Below, in pieces: positions 23,002 through 30,726 of a stretch of DNA of 33,552 nt. The DNA comes from Actinobacteria bacterium QS_8_72_14. GTDB taxonomy: Bacteria > Actinomycetota > Nitriliruptoria > Euzebyales > Egibacteraceae. A program made the position numbers and the translations under genes. The stretch's first letter is position 1; each line of letters opens with the position of its first letter. Where the stretch lies: the NCBI GenBank assembly GCA_003021615.1, contig PXPH01000005.1, positions 27,840-61,391 on the forward strand, in the 5' to 3' direction. Below the pieces are notes generated by a model that did not search any database, was not told the origin of the DNA, and saw only the letters and a program-made list of their open reading frames with translations.

Positions 23002-24159
23002 ATGAGCCACGATGCCGGCGCGCGGCGCCCCTGGGTCGACTCCGAGGTCGCCGCGCTGCGCGAGGTGGTGCTGCACCGTCCCGGGGGCGAGCTGCGGCGG
23101 TTGACCCCCGCCAACAAGGCCGAGCTGTTGTTCGACGAGCTGGTGTGGGTCGACCGAGCCCAGCAGGAGCACGACGCGCTGGCCGAGACGCTGGCCGGCC
23201 AGGGCGTGGCCGTGCGATGGTTGACCGACCTTCTCACCCAGGCCTTGGCCGATCCCGCCGACCGCGCGGCGCTGGCCGCCGAGCTGGTCACCGCCGACAC
23301 CGTCGGCGTGGAGCTGGTCAACCGGGTTCGGGCCCATCTGGGGGAGCTGGACGCGCCGGAGTTCGTGGCCACGATCATCGAGGGGCTGACGGTGACCGAC
23401 GTGCCCGGCGCCGGCGACGGCTTGGTCGCCGGCGCCCTCGGCCGCATGAGCCGGGCGGTGCGGCGCACCGAGCGGCGCCTGTGGGACTACGCCTACGCCG
23501 GCCACCCGAACCCAGCGGTGGCACGAAGCCCCGTGTGGTACGGCGCGGGCGGGCGTGTGGGGCAGCCGGCGACGATCGAGGGCGGCGACGTGCTGGTGCT
23601 GTCGCCGCACTGTGTGGCGATCGGCATCAGCGAACGCAGCCACCCGGTGGCCGCCGAGAACCTCGCGTCAGCGCTGTTCGCCAACGGGGTGTGCGAGGAG
23701 GTGCTGGCCATCGACCTGCCCAAAAGCCGCACCACGATGCACCTGGACACGGTGCTGACGGTCGTCGACCACGATGCGGTGGTGTGGTGGCCCGGCCTGC
23801 CCGAGGTCGCCCGGTGCTGGCGCATCACCCCCGGGCACCCACGTCTGCGCGTGGCCTGCGAGCCGGATCTGCGCGCCGCCCTGGCCCGCGGGTTGGGGGT
23901 CGACGCCCTGCGGGTGGTCACCACCGCCGACGACCGCGTGCTGGCCGACCGGGAGCAGTGGGACGACGGCAACAACACGCTGGCCGTGCGCCCTGGGGCG
24001 GTGATCGCCTACGAGCGCAACGTCGACACCAACGCGCGCTTGGCCCAGGCCGGCGTGACGGTCTTCACGACCCCCTCTGCGGAGCTACCCCGCGGGCGCG
24101 GCGGCCCTCGGTGCCTGACCTGTCCGCTGGGGCGCGAGCCGGCGGGTGTGGCTGGCTAG
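23002..24159 (+). CDS. arcA: Arginine deiminase missing the FTRD segment
   Basis: A 385-residue arginine deiminase, which would hydrolyse arginine to citrulline and ammonia. The N-terminus is typical (VDSEVAALREVVLHRPGGELRRLTP, FDELVWVDRAQQEHD). Catalytic residues seen are Glu193 (TIEGGD), His247 and Asp249 (MHLDTV) and the nucleophile Cys371 (RCLTCPL). However, GLVAGALG is followed at residue 148 directly by RMSRAVRRTERRLW; the intervening roughly 30-40 residues, which contain the FTRD motif and its substrate-binding Asp, are absent without a frame change (junction about 23443). Predicted inactive as written. A perfect 12-bp-stem hairpin (23407-23436) ends seven bases before the junction. 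No ornithine carbamoyltransferase or carbamate kinase gene is nearby. The stop overlaps the convergent greA stop in CTAG. Confidence 0.87.
   Translation: MSHDAGARRPWVDSEVAALREVVLHRPGGELRRLTPANKAELLFDELVWVDRAQQEHDALAETLAGQGVAVRWLTDLLTQALADPADRAALAAELVTADTVGVELVNRVRAHLGELDAPEFVATIIEGLTVTDVPGAGDGLVAGALGRMSRAVRRTERRLWDYAYAGHPNPAVARSPVWYGAGGRVGQPATIEGGDVLVLSPHCVAIGISERSHPVAAENLASALFANGVCEEVLAIDLPKSRTTMHLDTVLTVVDHDAVVWWPGLPEVARCWRITPGHPRLRVACEPDLRAALARGLGVDALRVVTTADDRVLADREQWDDGNNTLAVRPGAVIAYERNVDTNARLAQAGVTVFTTPSAELPRGRGGPRCLTCPLGREPAGVAG
23407..23436. repeat. Perfect 12-bp hairpin inside arcA
   Basis: GGCGCCGGCGAC (23407-23418) and GTCGCCGGCGCC (23425-23436) are exact reverse complements around the six-base loop GGCTTG. 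It is the strongest short hairpin noticed in the window and sits immediately before the arcA deletion junction. Confidence 0.9.
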
Positions 24160-24635
24160 CCCTGGGGGACGTCGATCGCCTCGACGGTGACCTCCAGCTG
24201 GCCGGCCGGGGCCTGATAGGTGACCTTCTCGCCCACGCTCGTGCCCAGCAGGGCGGTGCCCAGCGGCGATTGCGGGCTGATGACCATGGCCTCGTCGGTG
24301 CGGTCCTCCCGGCTGCTGAGCAGCACCTTGAGCCGCTCGCCGTCGCTGTCGGTGATCGTGACGACGTTGCCGTGGGCGACGGCGTCGCCGACCGTAGAGC
24401 CCTGGCTGATCTTGGCGTGGGCCAGGGTGTGCTCGAGCTCGCGGATGCGGGCCTCGAGCTTTCCCTGCTCCTCCTTGGCGACCTCGTACTCGGCGTTCTC
24501 GCTGACGTCGCCGTGCTCACGAGCGGCCTCGATGGCCGTGGAGGCCTCGGCGCGCCCGCTCGTCTTGAGCTCCTCTAGCTCGTGGTGAAGGCGGTCGTAG
24601 GCTTCCTGCGACAACCAGACGGTGGTGTCGGACAC
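24156..24635 (-). CDS. greA: Transcription elongation factor GreA
   Basis: A 159-residue GreA, which enters the secondary channel of RNA polymerase and stimulates cleavage of backtracked transcripts. The N-terminal coiled coil carries the family motif AAREHGDVSENAEYEVAKEEQ with the acidic tip (DVSENAEY), followed by GKLEARIRELEHTL. The C-terminal FKBP-like domain contains ISPQSPLGTALLGTSVGEKV. The GTG at 24635 has GAGGG eight bases upstream and gives the standard length; a longer frame up to 24683 is not needed. In mycobacteria greA lies near mca and a Z-farnesyl-diphosphate synthase gene; here the synthase-like gene is divergent from greA, and mca is absent. Confidence 0.93.
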   Translation of the reverse strand: MSDTTVWLSQEAYDRLHHELEELKTSGRAEASTAIEAAREHGDVSENAEYEVAKEEQGKLEARIRELEHTLAHAKISQGSTVGDAVAHGNVVTITDSDGERLKVLLSSREDRTDEAMVISPQSPLGTALLGTSVGEKVTYQAPAGQLEVTVEAIDVPQG

Positions 24636-24969
24636 GGGATCGTCCCTCGTCTCGGGGTTGCAACGTGTCGCCGCGGTCGCCACCCCCGACAGCGGCTGCG
24701 GCGGGGCCGGGAGTGTAGCGGCGGTGAGCCGACTCGCGGTGGTGGCAGCCGCCGTCGGGCCCAGCAGGGGCGGGCCTTAAGCTTTGCCAGATCGCCGCCC
24801 ACGCCGAGTGTGGGCCATGCCGGTGGGGCCGGGGCCCAAGCGCACCGGGAAGCCGTCGCCTCCAGGGCTGGCGCTACCACTCAGCCGGACCGGGGCCCGG
24901 AGCGCACCGGCAAGCCGTGCCCGGCCTGTGGCCTGCGGGCGGAGGCCCGCGTGTGTCATCCTGCCGCCG
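24636..24969. repeat. greA–prenyl transferase gap with imperfect direct repeat
   Basis: About 334 bases with no convincing gene. Two copies of a roughly 28-base direct repeat occur at 24829-24856 and 24890-24918 (shared blocks CCGGGGCCC, AGCGCACCGG and AAGCCGT, differing by one indel and a few substitutions). In different frames both copies read GPxRTGKP. An open frame continuous with the downstream prenyl transferase runs through the region but its residues are low-complexity. The repeats could be a decayed duplication; promoters for the two divergent genes must lie here, but none was clear. Confidence 0.45.
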
Positions 24970-25752
24970 GTGGGTGCACTGAGCGGCTTCGCGTATCGGG
25001 TCTACGAGCGACGGCTCGCGTCGAGCCTGCGCGATCATCCGTTGCCACAGCACATCGGCGTGGTGCTGGACGGCAACCGGCGGTACGCCGTGGAGCAGGG
25101 CCTGGGTGACCCCAGCGCGGGGCACCGCCAGGGGGCGCGCAAGATCGACGAGCTGCTTGACTGGTGCCGCGAGCTGGACATCGCCCACGTCACCCTGTGG
25201 CTGCTGTCGGCGGCCAACCTGCGCCGCCATGCCGCCGAGCTGGGCCCGCTGTGCGACATCATCGCCGAGACCGTCGAGCGTCTGGCCACCGACGCGCACC
25301 ATGTGCGCCACGGCGTGCGGCTGACCGCCGTGGGCGACACCGAGGAGCTGCCCGACCCGCTGCGGCTGGCGCTTAAGGACGCCGAGACGGAGACGGCCGG
25401 GCGATCCGGGATCCATGTGCAGGTCGCGGTGGGCTACGGCGGCCGCGAGGAGATCACCCACGCGCTGCGCAACCTGCTGGCCGACCGCGCCGCCCGCGGC
25501 CACGACCTCGACCGGGTCGTCACCGAGCTGACCCCCGACGAGATCGGGGCCCACCTGTACACCACCGGCACACCCGATCCGGACCTGATCATCCGCACCT
25601 CCGGTGAGATCCGCTTGTCGGGGTTTTTGCTGTGGCAGTCGGCTCACAGCGAGTTTCACTTCTGCGATGCCTACTGGCCCGCGTTTCGCAAGACCGACTT
25701 TCTGCGCGCGCTGCGCGACTACGCCTCGCGCCAGCGCCGCTTCGGTCGGTAG
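24970..25752 (+). CDS. uppS: Cis-prenyl transferase (isoprenyl diphosphate synthase)
   Basis: A roughly 260-residue UppS-family enzyme, condensing isopentenyl diphosphate in cis onto an allylic diphosphate. The first motif HIGVVLDGNRRYA holds the catalytic Asp and the diphosphate-binding Asn-Arg. LWLLSAANLRR and VAVGYGGREEI follow, and RTSGEIRLSGFLLWQSAHSE is the C-terminal signature. The N-terminal LSGFAYRVYERRL and the genomic association with greA resemble the mycobacterial Z-farnesyl diphosphate synthase (Rv1086 type) rather than the long-chain decaprenyl synthase; product length is inferred. The GTG at 24970 was chosen because similarity begins there; no Shine-Dalgarno is seen and an extended start at 24784 is possible in the same frame. 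Confidence 0.88.
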   Translation: MGALSGFAYRVYERRLASSLRDHPLPQHIGVVLDGNRRYAVEQGLGDPSAGHRQGARKIDELLDWCRELDIAHVTLWLLSAANLRRHAAELGPLCDIIAETVERLATDAHHVRHGVRLTAVGDTEELPDPLRLALKDAETETAGRSGIHVQVAVGYGGREEITHALRNLLADRAARGHDLDRVVTELTPDEIGAHLYTTGTPDPDLIIRTSGEIRLSGFLLWQSAHSEFHFCDAYWPAFRKTDFLRALRDYASRQRRFGR

Positions 25753-25848
25753 AGCCCGCGCTCGCAGCACCGCTGACGGTTTCTGGCCCCCGGTGGGGCG
25801 ACGCTAGGCTGCGCGTGTCCTGTTGCCGTCGAGAGAGCCTTGAGCGTC

Positions 25849-26412
25849 ATGGCCGTCCAGCCCACCGGCATCGAGGGGCTGTTGGTCGTGGGCTGGCCGG
25901 TCCACGGCGACGAGCGGGGCTTTTTCACCCAGACCTATCAGCACTCGGAGCTGACCGAGGCGCTAGGCCGGCCGCTGCAGCTACGCCAGGGCAACCACTC
26001 GCGCAGCCAGCCCGGGGTGCTGCGCGGCTTCCACGCCGAGCCATGGGACAAGCTCGTCTACGTGGCCCGGGGTGTGGCGTTTTGCGCCGTGGCCGACATC
26101 CGCGGCGACTCGCCGACGTTTGGCGACGTGGCCACGTTCACCCTCGGCGACGCCCCCCGCGGCGACCGGGTGCGGCTGTTCATCGCCCAGGGGCTGGCGA
26201 ATTCGTTTTGCACCCTGGGCGACGAGCCCACCGACTACCTCTACGACGTCAGCGAGGAGTGGCGCCCCGGCGTGGCAAAGCCGTCGGTGGCCTGGGACGA
26301 TCCCGATCTGGGTGTCGCGTGGCCGATCGCCGAGCCCACCCTGTCCGAGGCCGACCGGGCCAACCCCCGCCTGCGCGAGCTCTATCCCCAGCACCCCCGC
26401 TGGGCGGACTGA
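25849..26412 (+). CDS. rfbC: dTDP-4-dehydrorhamnose 3,5-epimerase family protein
   Basis: A 187-residue cupin of the RmlC family, epimerising C3/C5 of dTDP-4-keto-6-deoxy-glucose or a similar sugar. Conserved elements are [34 protein letters not shown] (the His of RGFH corresponds to the catalytic base), GLANSFCTL and EPTDYLYD with the active-site Tyr. [12 protein letters not shown] and PTLSEAD close the protein. No other dTDP-rhamnose gene (rmlA, B or D) is adjacent, so it may act on a different sugar or with distant partners. ATG 25849 is preferred; a TTG at 25840 is in frame. TAGGCT at 25805-25810 is a plausible -10. Confidence 0.85.
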   Translation: MAVQPTGIEGLLVVGWPVHGDERGFFTQTYQHSELTEALGRPLQLRQGNHSRSQPGVLRGFHAEPWDKLVYVARGVAFCAVADIRGDSPTFGDVATFTLGDAPRGDRVRLFIAQGLANSFCTLGDEPTDYLYDVSEEWRPGVAKPSVAWDDPDLGVAWPIAEPTLSEADRANPRLRELYPQHPRWAD

Positions 26413-26784
26413 CACACCGCCACGCTGGCTGTGGGCGGCCGGCCTGCGGGGGCGCAGCGCCGAGCAGCGCCTGGCGGTGGATCTGCTGGCCGACCCCGAG
26501 GTCGGCATCGTCAGCCTGGGCGGGCCGGCCGGCACCGGCAAGAGCGTGCTGGCGCTGGCCGCCGGCCTCGAGGCGGTCCTGGAGCGCGCCACCCACCGCA
26601 AGGTGACCGTCTTTCGCCCCCTGCATCCGGTGGGCGGGCAGGATCTGGGCTATCTGCCCGACACCGAGGGTGAGAAGATGGCGCCGTGGTCGGCGGCGGT
26701 GCGCGACGCGCTCGGAGCGCAGCCCTGTTGCCGAGCTCGTCGGGCGGCTGCTGGAGGGCCGCCCCCCTCGACGAGCTCTCATAG
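26413..26784 (+). pseudogene. phoH: PhoH-family ATPase remnant
   Basis: Directly after the rfbC stop the sequence encodes [20 protein letters not shown], then the Walker A motif [18 protein letters not shown], then [19 protein letters not shown] and [15 protein letters not shown]. This is the first third of the ATPase domain of PhoH-type proteins (PIN-PhoH fusions of about 430-450 residues). The N-terminal PIN domain and a start codon are missing. After about 26720 the likeness continues only in another frame ([13 protein letters not shown], then DELS and a stop at 26782 after a second frame slip at a C-run). The Walker B and later motifs are gone. The fragment is not expressible as a PhoH enzyme. 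A palindrome GCGCTCGGAGCGC (26708-26720) marks the first frame break. The frame is open into glpX, which is coincidental. Confidence 0.8.
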
Positions 26785-26843
26785 CGCGGCGGCGGGGGCG
26801 GGGCCCGTTGCGGCGGGCTGTGCGTGGTGGGACGCATCGGCAG

Positions 26844-26849
26844 TAGGAT
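26844..26849 (+). promoter_or_regulatory. Candidate -10 element for glpX
   Basis: TAGGAT lies 35 bases before the glpX start in the short gap after the phoH remnant and fits the actinobacterial -10 pattern TAnnnT. No good -35 was found. It would let glpX be transcribed despite the damaged upstream gene. Confidence 0.35.
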
Positions 26850-26884
26850 GCCCAACTCCCGCCCCCGACGAGCAGGAGGCCGTG

Positions 26885-27889
26885 GTGTCCACTGAGCGCA
26901 GCCAGCCGGAGGCCCCAGACCGCAACCTCGCCTTGGAGCTGGTCCGCGCCACCGAGGCCGCTGCGCTGGCCGCCGGGCGATGGATGGGGCGCAACGAGAA
27001 GGAGCCCGGCGATCAGGCCGCCGTCGACGCGATGCGCACGATGCTGTCCACCGTGCAGATGGACGGCTTGGTGGTCATCGGCGAGGGCGAGAAGGACGAG
27101 GCGCCGATGCTGTTCAACGGCGAGGAGGTGGGCACGGGCGCGGCCCCCGAGGCCGACATCGCCGTCGACCCCATCGACGGCACCCGCCTGCTGGCCGAGG
27201 GGCGCCCCGGCGCGCTGTCGATGATCGCCGTGGCGCCGCGCGGGACGATGCTGGACCCCGGGCCGATGATGTACATGGAGAAGTGGGTCGTGGGCGCCGA
27301 CGCGGCCGGCGTGGTCGATCTCGACGCGCCGGTGGCCGACAACCTGGCGCGCATCGCCGCCGCCAAGGGCAAGGACGTCAACGATCTGACGGTCATCGCC
27401 CTGGACCGGTCGCGCCACGAGCAGCTCTTTGCCGACATCCGCGCCGCCGGGGCACGGTTGCGGCTGATCATGGACGGCGACGTGGCCGGTGGCGTGCTGG
27501 CGATGATGCCCGACCGCCCCGTGGACGTGCTGATCGGCATCGGCGGCACCCCCGAAGGGGTGATCACGGCGTGTGCCGCCAAGGCTTTGGGCGGCGAGAT
27601 GATCGGGCGCATGTGGGCCCGCTACCAGGAGCAGCGCGATCAAGCCCTCGAGCTGGGCTTTTCCCCCGACGCGCTGTTAGACACCGACCGGCTGGTGGGA
27701 AGCGAGCGCACGTTCTTCGTGTGCACCGGCATCACCGGGGGCGACCTGGTGGAGGCCGTCGAGTACCTGCCGGGCGGGGCCACGACCGACTCGCTGGTGA
27801 TGCGTGGCAAGTCCGGCACGGTCCGCACGGTGCGGGCCCGCCACACCTTCGACAAGCTGTCGCAGTACTCAGCGGTGCCGTTCGGGTAG
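26885..27889 (+). CDS. glpX: Class II fructose-1,6-bisphosphatase
   Basis: A 334-residue GlpX-type phosphatase that converts fructose-1,6-bisphosphate to fructose-6-phosphate in gluconeogenesis. Characteristic elements include [30 protein letters not shown] (metal-binding Asp residues), YMEKWVVG, the long [11 protein letters not shown] and [20 protein letters not shown], and [18 protein letters not shown] near the end. No gap was seen and the length is normal. AGGAGG at 26874-26879, five bases before the GTG at 26885, fixes the start; the adjacent GTG at 26882 is too close. One TTA leucine codon lies at 27677-27679. In actinobacteria this is the main FBPase and is essential for growth on gluconeogenic substrates. 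Confidence 0.94.
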   Translation: MSTERSQPEAPDRNLALELVRATEAAALAAGRWMGRNEKEPGDQAAVDAMRTMLSTVQMDGLVVIGEGEKDEAPMLFNGEEVGTGAAPEADIAVDPIDGTRLLAEGRPGALSMIAVAPRGTMLDPGPMMYMEKWVVGADAAGVVDLDAPVADNLARIAAAKGKDVNDLTVIALDRSRHEQLFADIRAAGARLRLIMDGDVAGGVLAMMPDRPVDVLIGIGGTPEGVITACAAKALGGEMIGRMWARYQEQRDQALELGFSPDALLDTDRLVGSERTFFVCTGITGGDLVEAVEYLPGGATTDSLVMRGKSGTVRTVRARHTFDKLSQYSAVPFG

Positions 27890-27910
27890 GCATCAAAAGG
27901 CGCAGCGAGC

Positions 27911-28563
27911 GTGACGGCCGGTCACAGCGAGCAGGCGGTCCATCGCCGCAGCGGCAAGACCAAGCGGGCGCCGCTCATCGTCGACACCCTGCAGCAGACC
28001 TACGCCGGCGGGGGGGTCGAGTTGGACTGGCAGACGCCGTTTCAGCTGTTGGTGGCCACGATCCTGTCGGCGCAGTCGACCGACAAGAAAGTCAACCAGC
28101 TCACCCCAGGGCTGTTCGCTCGCTACCCCGACCCGGCGGCCTTCGCCTCAGCGCGGCGTTGCTGGAGCGCCACGGCGGCGAGGTGCCCCCCTCGATGGCC
28201 GAGCTCGTCGAACTGCCCGGCGTGGCGCGCAAGACCGCCAACGTGGTGCTCAGCGCGGCCTTTCCCGAGGCCCACGCCGCCGACCCCGACGCCGGCATCG
28301 CGGTGGACACCCACGTGACGCGGCTGGCGCGGCGCTTTGGCTTCACCACCCACCGCGATGCCGACAAGATCGAGCAGGACCTGATGCGGCTGATCCCGCA
28401 CCGGCAGCGGGCCAGCGCGTCGCTGTGCATGATCCTGCACGGTCGCCGGGTGTGTGAGGCCACGCGCCCGCGCTGCACCGAGTGCGTCGTCGAGCCGTGG
28501 TGTCCCTCGTCGCTGGCGGCCGGCTGCCGCGACAAAGCCGGCCAGGCCAAAGCCATGGGCTAG
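27911..28563 (+). pseudogene. nth: Endonuclease III gene, frameshifted by an internal deletion
   Basis: Nth removes oxidised pyrimidines from DNA and cuts the abasic site. The first part (start GTG 27911) reads PFQLLVATILSAQSTDKKVNQLTPGLFARYPDPAAFAS. At about 28147-28153 it is interrupted, and the family sequence resumes in another frame with AALLERHGGEVPPSMAELVELPGVARKTANVVL (helix-hairpin-helix with catalytic Lys), AVDTHVTRLARR (catalytic Asp) and the iron-sulphur motif C-x6-C-x2-C-x5-C (CEATRPRCTECVVEPWC). The helix normally joining these, with an IRSTGFYRNKA-type sequence, about 25 residues, is missing. As written the gene cannot make functional Nth. An extra HAADPDAG is seen before the VDTHV motif. 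It follows glpX by 21 bases and converges on trkH. Confidence 0.85.
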
Positions 28564-28611
28564 CTTGCGCGCGTCGCCCAGGCGCCGCAGGCGTTCGGTG
28601 GCGCGTGGTGC

Positions 28612-30720
28612 TTACCGGCGCCACTTGACGACTCGCTCGCCGAGTACCATCGCGGCGGCCAGCAGCGCCAGGGTGATGGCGGCGGCGCGCCGGTCGGCCA
28701 GCACCCGCTGGTCGAGGGGCTGGCCGGCCTCGACGCGCTCGACGCGCCGCGCCCGGATCGCCATGGCCTCGGCGCTGCCCGGCATGGCCCGGTGGAACCG
28801 GCCCACGACGGCCACGATGTCGCCGCGCCGTTGCGGCCCCGCGGTGCTCTCCACGACGTGGGCGCCTGACGCCGGCAGCCGCGCGGCCATGCCGGTGTTG
28901 GCCCCGGCGTAGTCGGCGCGCTGTGGCAGTGGGTCGGCCTGGGCGTACACGTCGTCGTTGAGATGGACCCAGGCATGGTCGCCGCGGACCAGCACCTGGC
29001 CGACCGCCTCGCCTTCGTAGCGCACCAGCCGGCCGTCGTAGGCGCCGGGGCAGCTCAGCAGGTCCGTGCTGGCAACCGGCAGCGGCTCGGTGGCCCCGCC
29101 GCCCTCGCCAAGCTCGGGGCAGGCCGCTTTGTCGCGGGGGTCGCGGGTCAGCTCGGGGTTGACGCGCTGGCCGTGGCTGGGCAGGGGATGGCGCAGCTGA
29201 TCGGCGACGGCAACCACGCCGGCCAGCACCGCGGCAACCGCCAGCACCGAGAGGGTGACGCGGCGGCCGGCCACGCCGCCCGGGCGCCGCCGCCCTGGCA
29301 GGGCGTACAACAGCTTCAGCGGCAGCTCGAGGCCGGGGCGCACCAGGCCGGTGCTCAAGCCCCCCGAGCTGGTGGCCGCGGTCGACTCGAACAGCGCCGG
29401 CTCCAGCTCGTAGCCGTAGAACAGCGCCAGGATCCCGCCGGCGAGGTAGGTCAGCAGATACAGCAACAGGATGGTGGCCGCGGCCCGCACGTGCTCGTTG
29501 CGCAGCGTGCGGGGTTGGTGAAGGTGGTAGGTCTGTACCGCCACGGCGCTCTCGGGCAGCAGCGCGCGGCGGATGTCGTGGGCCAGGCTCTTGAGCAGCA
29601 CGCCAACGCGCACGGCCTTGATGCCCCCCGTCGTGGAGCCGGCCATCCCGCCCAGTGCCATGGCCACCACGAGCGCGGCCGGGGCCAGCACGCCCCAGTC
29701 GGAGACGAACGCGGCTTGGGGCACGGTGGCCAGGCCGGTGGTGGTGTGGGCCGAGGTGATCTGGAACAGCCCGATGCGCGCCAGCTCGGTGGAGCTGTCG
29801 TAGGTGCCAAAGCGGGCCAGGCCCACCACCATCACCGTGAACAGCGCCAGCACCGACACCGCCAGCGAGCGAACCTCCAGGTTGCGCCGCAGCTCACCGG
29901 GGCGGGCCAGCCACAGCTGGAAGTGCAGCGCCCAGCTGAACGCGCCGCCGACCATCAAAAACAGCAGCAGCGCTTCGATCAGCGGTGAGTGATAGATGGC
30001 CGCCGACGCGCTGGTGGGGGCGAACCCGCCGGTGTGCAACGCCGTGGCCCACAGGGTGAGCGCGTGGAACAGCGCCCCCGACAGGCTCCAGCCCGTGACC
30101 ACCAGCGCGGCCCACAGCCCCGGGATGCCCACAGCCGCGAAGGCGGCCGTGACGCGCAGGATCAAGCGCGCGGTGTGACCGATGTTGGGCAGGAACTGCT
30201 CGGCGCGGCCCTCCCCGGTGTGCAGCGATCCCAGCGCGCCGCCGGCGGAGGCGAACACTGTCAGGACCACCAGCACGATCCCCTGCCCGCCCAGCAGGTG
30301 CAGCGTGTGACGCCACAAGTTGACGCTGTAAGCGAGATGGTCGACGTCGTTGGCCAGCGTCAGCCCGATCGTGGCAAGGCCGCTGAGCGCCTCGACGTAG
30401 GCGTCCACCATCGACGCGTAGTGCCCCGACAGCAGCAGGGGCACCGAGGCGAACACCGGCGTGGCGATCCAGATGCTGGCCACCGAGGCCAGCCCGCGCA
30501 TCGCGTCGAGGCGGGTGGGCCCGGGCAGCAGGATGCGGCTGGCCCCGCCGACCAACAGCGCCAACGACGCGCCCACCAGGAACCCGTAGGCGTCGTTGGT
30601 TTCCTCCAGGGCGAACGCCAGGGCCGCGAAGCCCAGCATGGCGAACCCGAGGGCGTAGACGACCAGCCCCGTCAGCCGGGCCACGGTCGCGAAATCGTCA
30701 GCGCCGGGTCGCAGCAGCAC
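28612..30720 (-). CDS. trkH: TrkH potassium transporter fused to an OB-fold-like membrane protein
   Basis: A 702-residue product. Residues 1 to about 470 are TrkH, the K+-translocating subunit, with four pore loops carrying the selectivity glycines (SGLATIGLT near 113, LHTGGFAP near 229, TTTGLATV near 326, TSSGGLSTG near 451). The last conserved TrkH block (MWxGRLE and its helix) should follow KLLY at 472 but is missing. The frame passes directly into LPGRRRPGGVAGRRVTL and a second protein: a transmembrane helix (about 488-507), a domain with CPGAYDGRLVRYEGEAVGQVL and DHAWVHLNDD resembling an OB-fold, and a C-terminal helix (about 678-695). The second protein looks like a normally separate gene, so an in-frame deletion near 29300 probably fused them. 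A 6-bp hairpin (29291-29305) lies exactly there. Start GTG 30720. Confidence 0.85.
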   Translation of the reverse strand: MLLRPGADDFATVARLTGLVVYALGFAMLGFAALAFALEETNDAYGFLVGASLALLVGGASRILLPGPTRLDAMRGLASVASIWIATPVFASVPLLLSGHYASMVDAYVEALSGLATIGLTLANDVDHLAYSVNLWRHTLHLLGGQGIVLVVLTVFASAGGALGSLHTGEGRAEQFLPNIGHTARLILRVTAAFAAVGIPGLWAALVVTGWSLSGALFHALTLWATALHTGGFAPTSASAAIYHSPLIEALLLFLMVGGAFSWALHFQLWLARPGELRRNLEVRSLAVSVLALFTVMVVGLARFGTYDSSTELARIGLFQITSAHTTTGLATVPQAAFVSDWGVLAPAALVVAMALGGMAGSTTGGIKAVRVGVLLKSLAHDIRRALLPESAVAVQTYHLHQPRTLRNEHVRAAATILLLYLLTYLAGGILALFYGYELEPALFESTAATSSGGLSTGLVRPGLELPLKLLYALPGRRRPGGVAGRRVTLSVLAVAAVLAGVVAVADQLRHPLPSHGQRVNPELTRDPRDKAACPELGEGGGATEPLPVASTDLLSCPGAYDGRLVRYEGEAVGQVLVRGDHAWVHLNDDVYAQADPLPQRADYAGANTGMAARLPASGAHVVESTAGPQRRGDIVAVVGRFHRAMPGSAEAMAIRARRVERVEAGQPLDQRVLADRRAAAITLALLAAAMVLGERVVKWRR

Positions 30721-30726
30721 GTCGTG

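Noticed and set aside
26072-27889. Long frame joining rfbC shadow, PhoH fragment and GlpX as one protein
   Set aside because: glpX has its own strong ribosome site and normal length; the linking residues are low-complexity, so the fusion is accidental.
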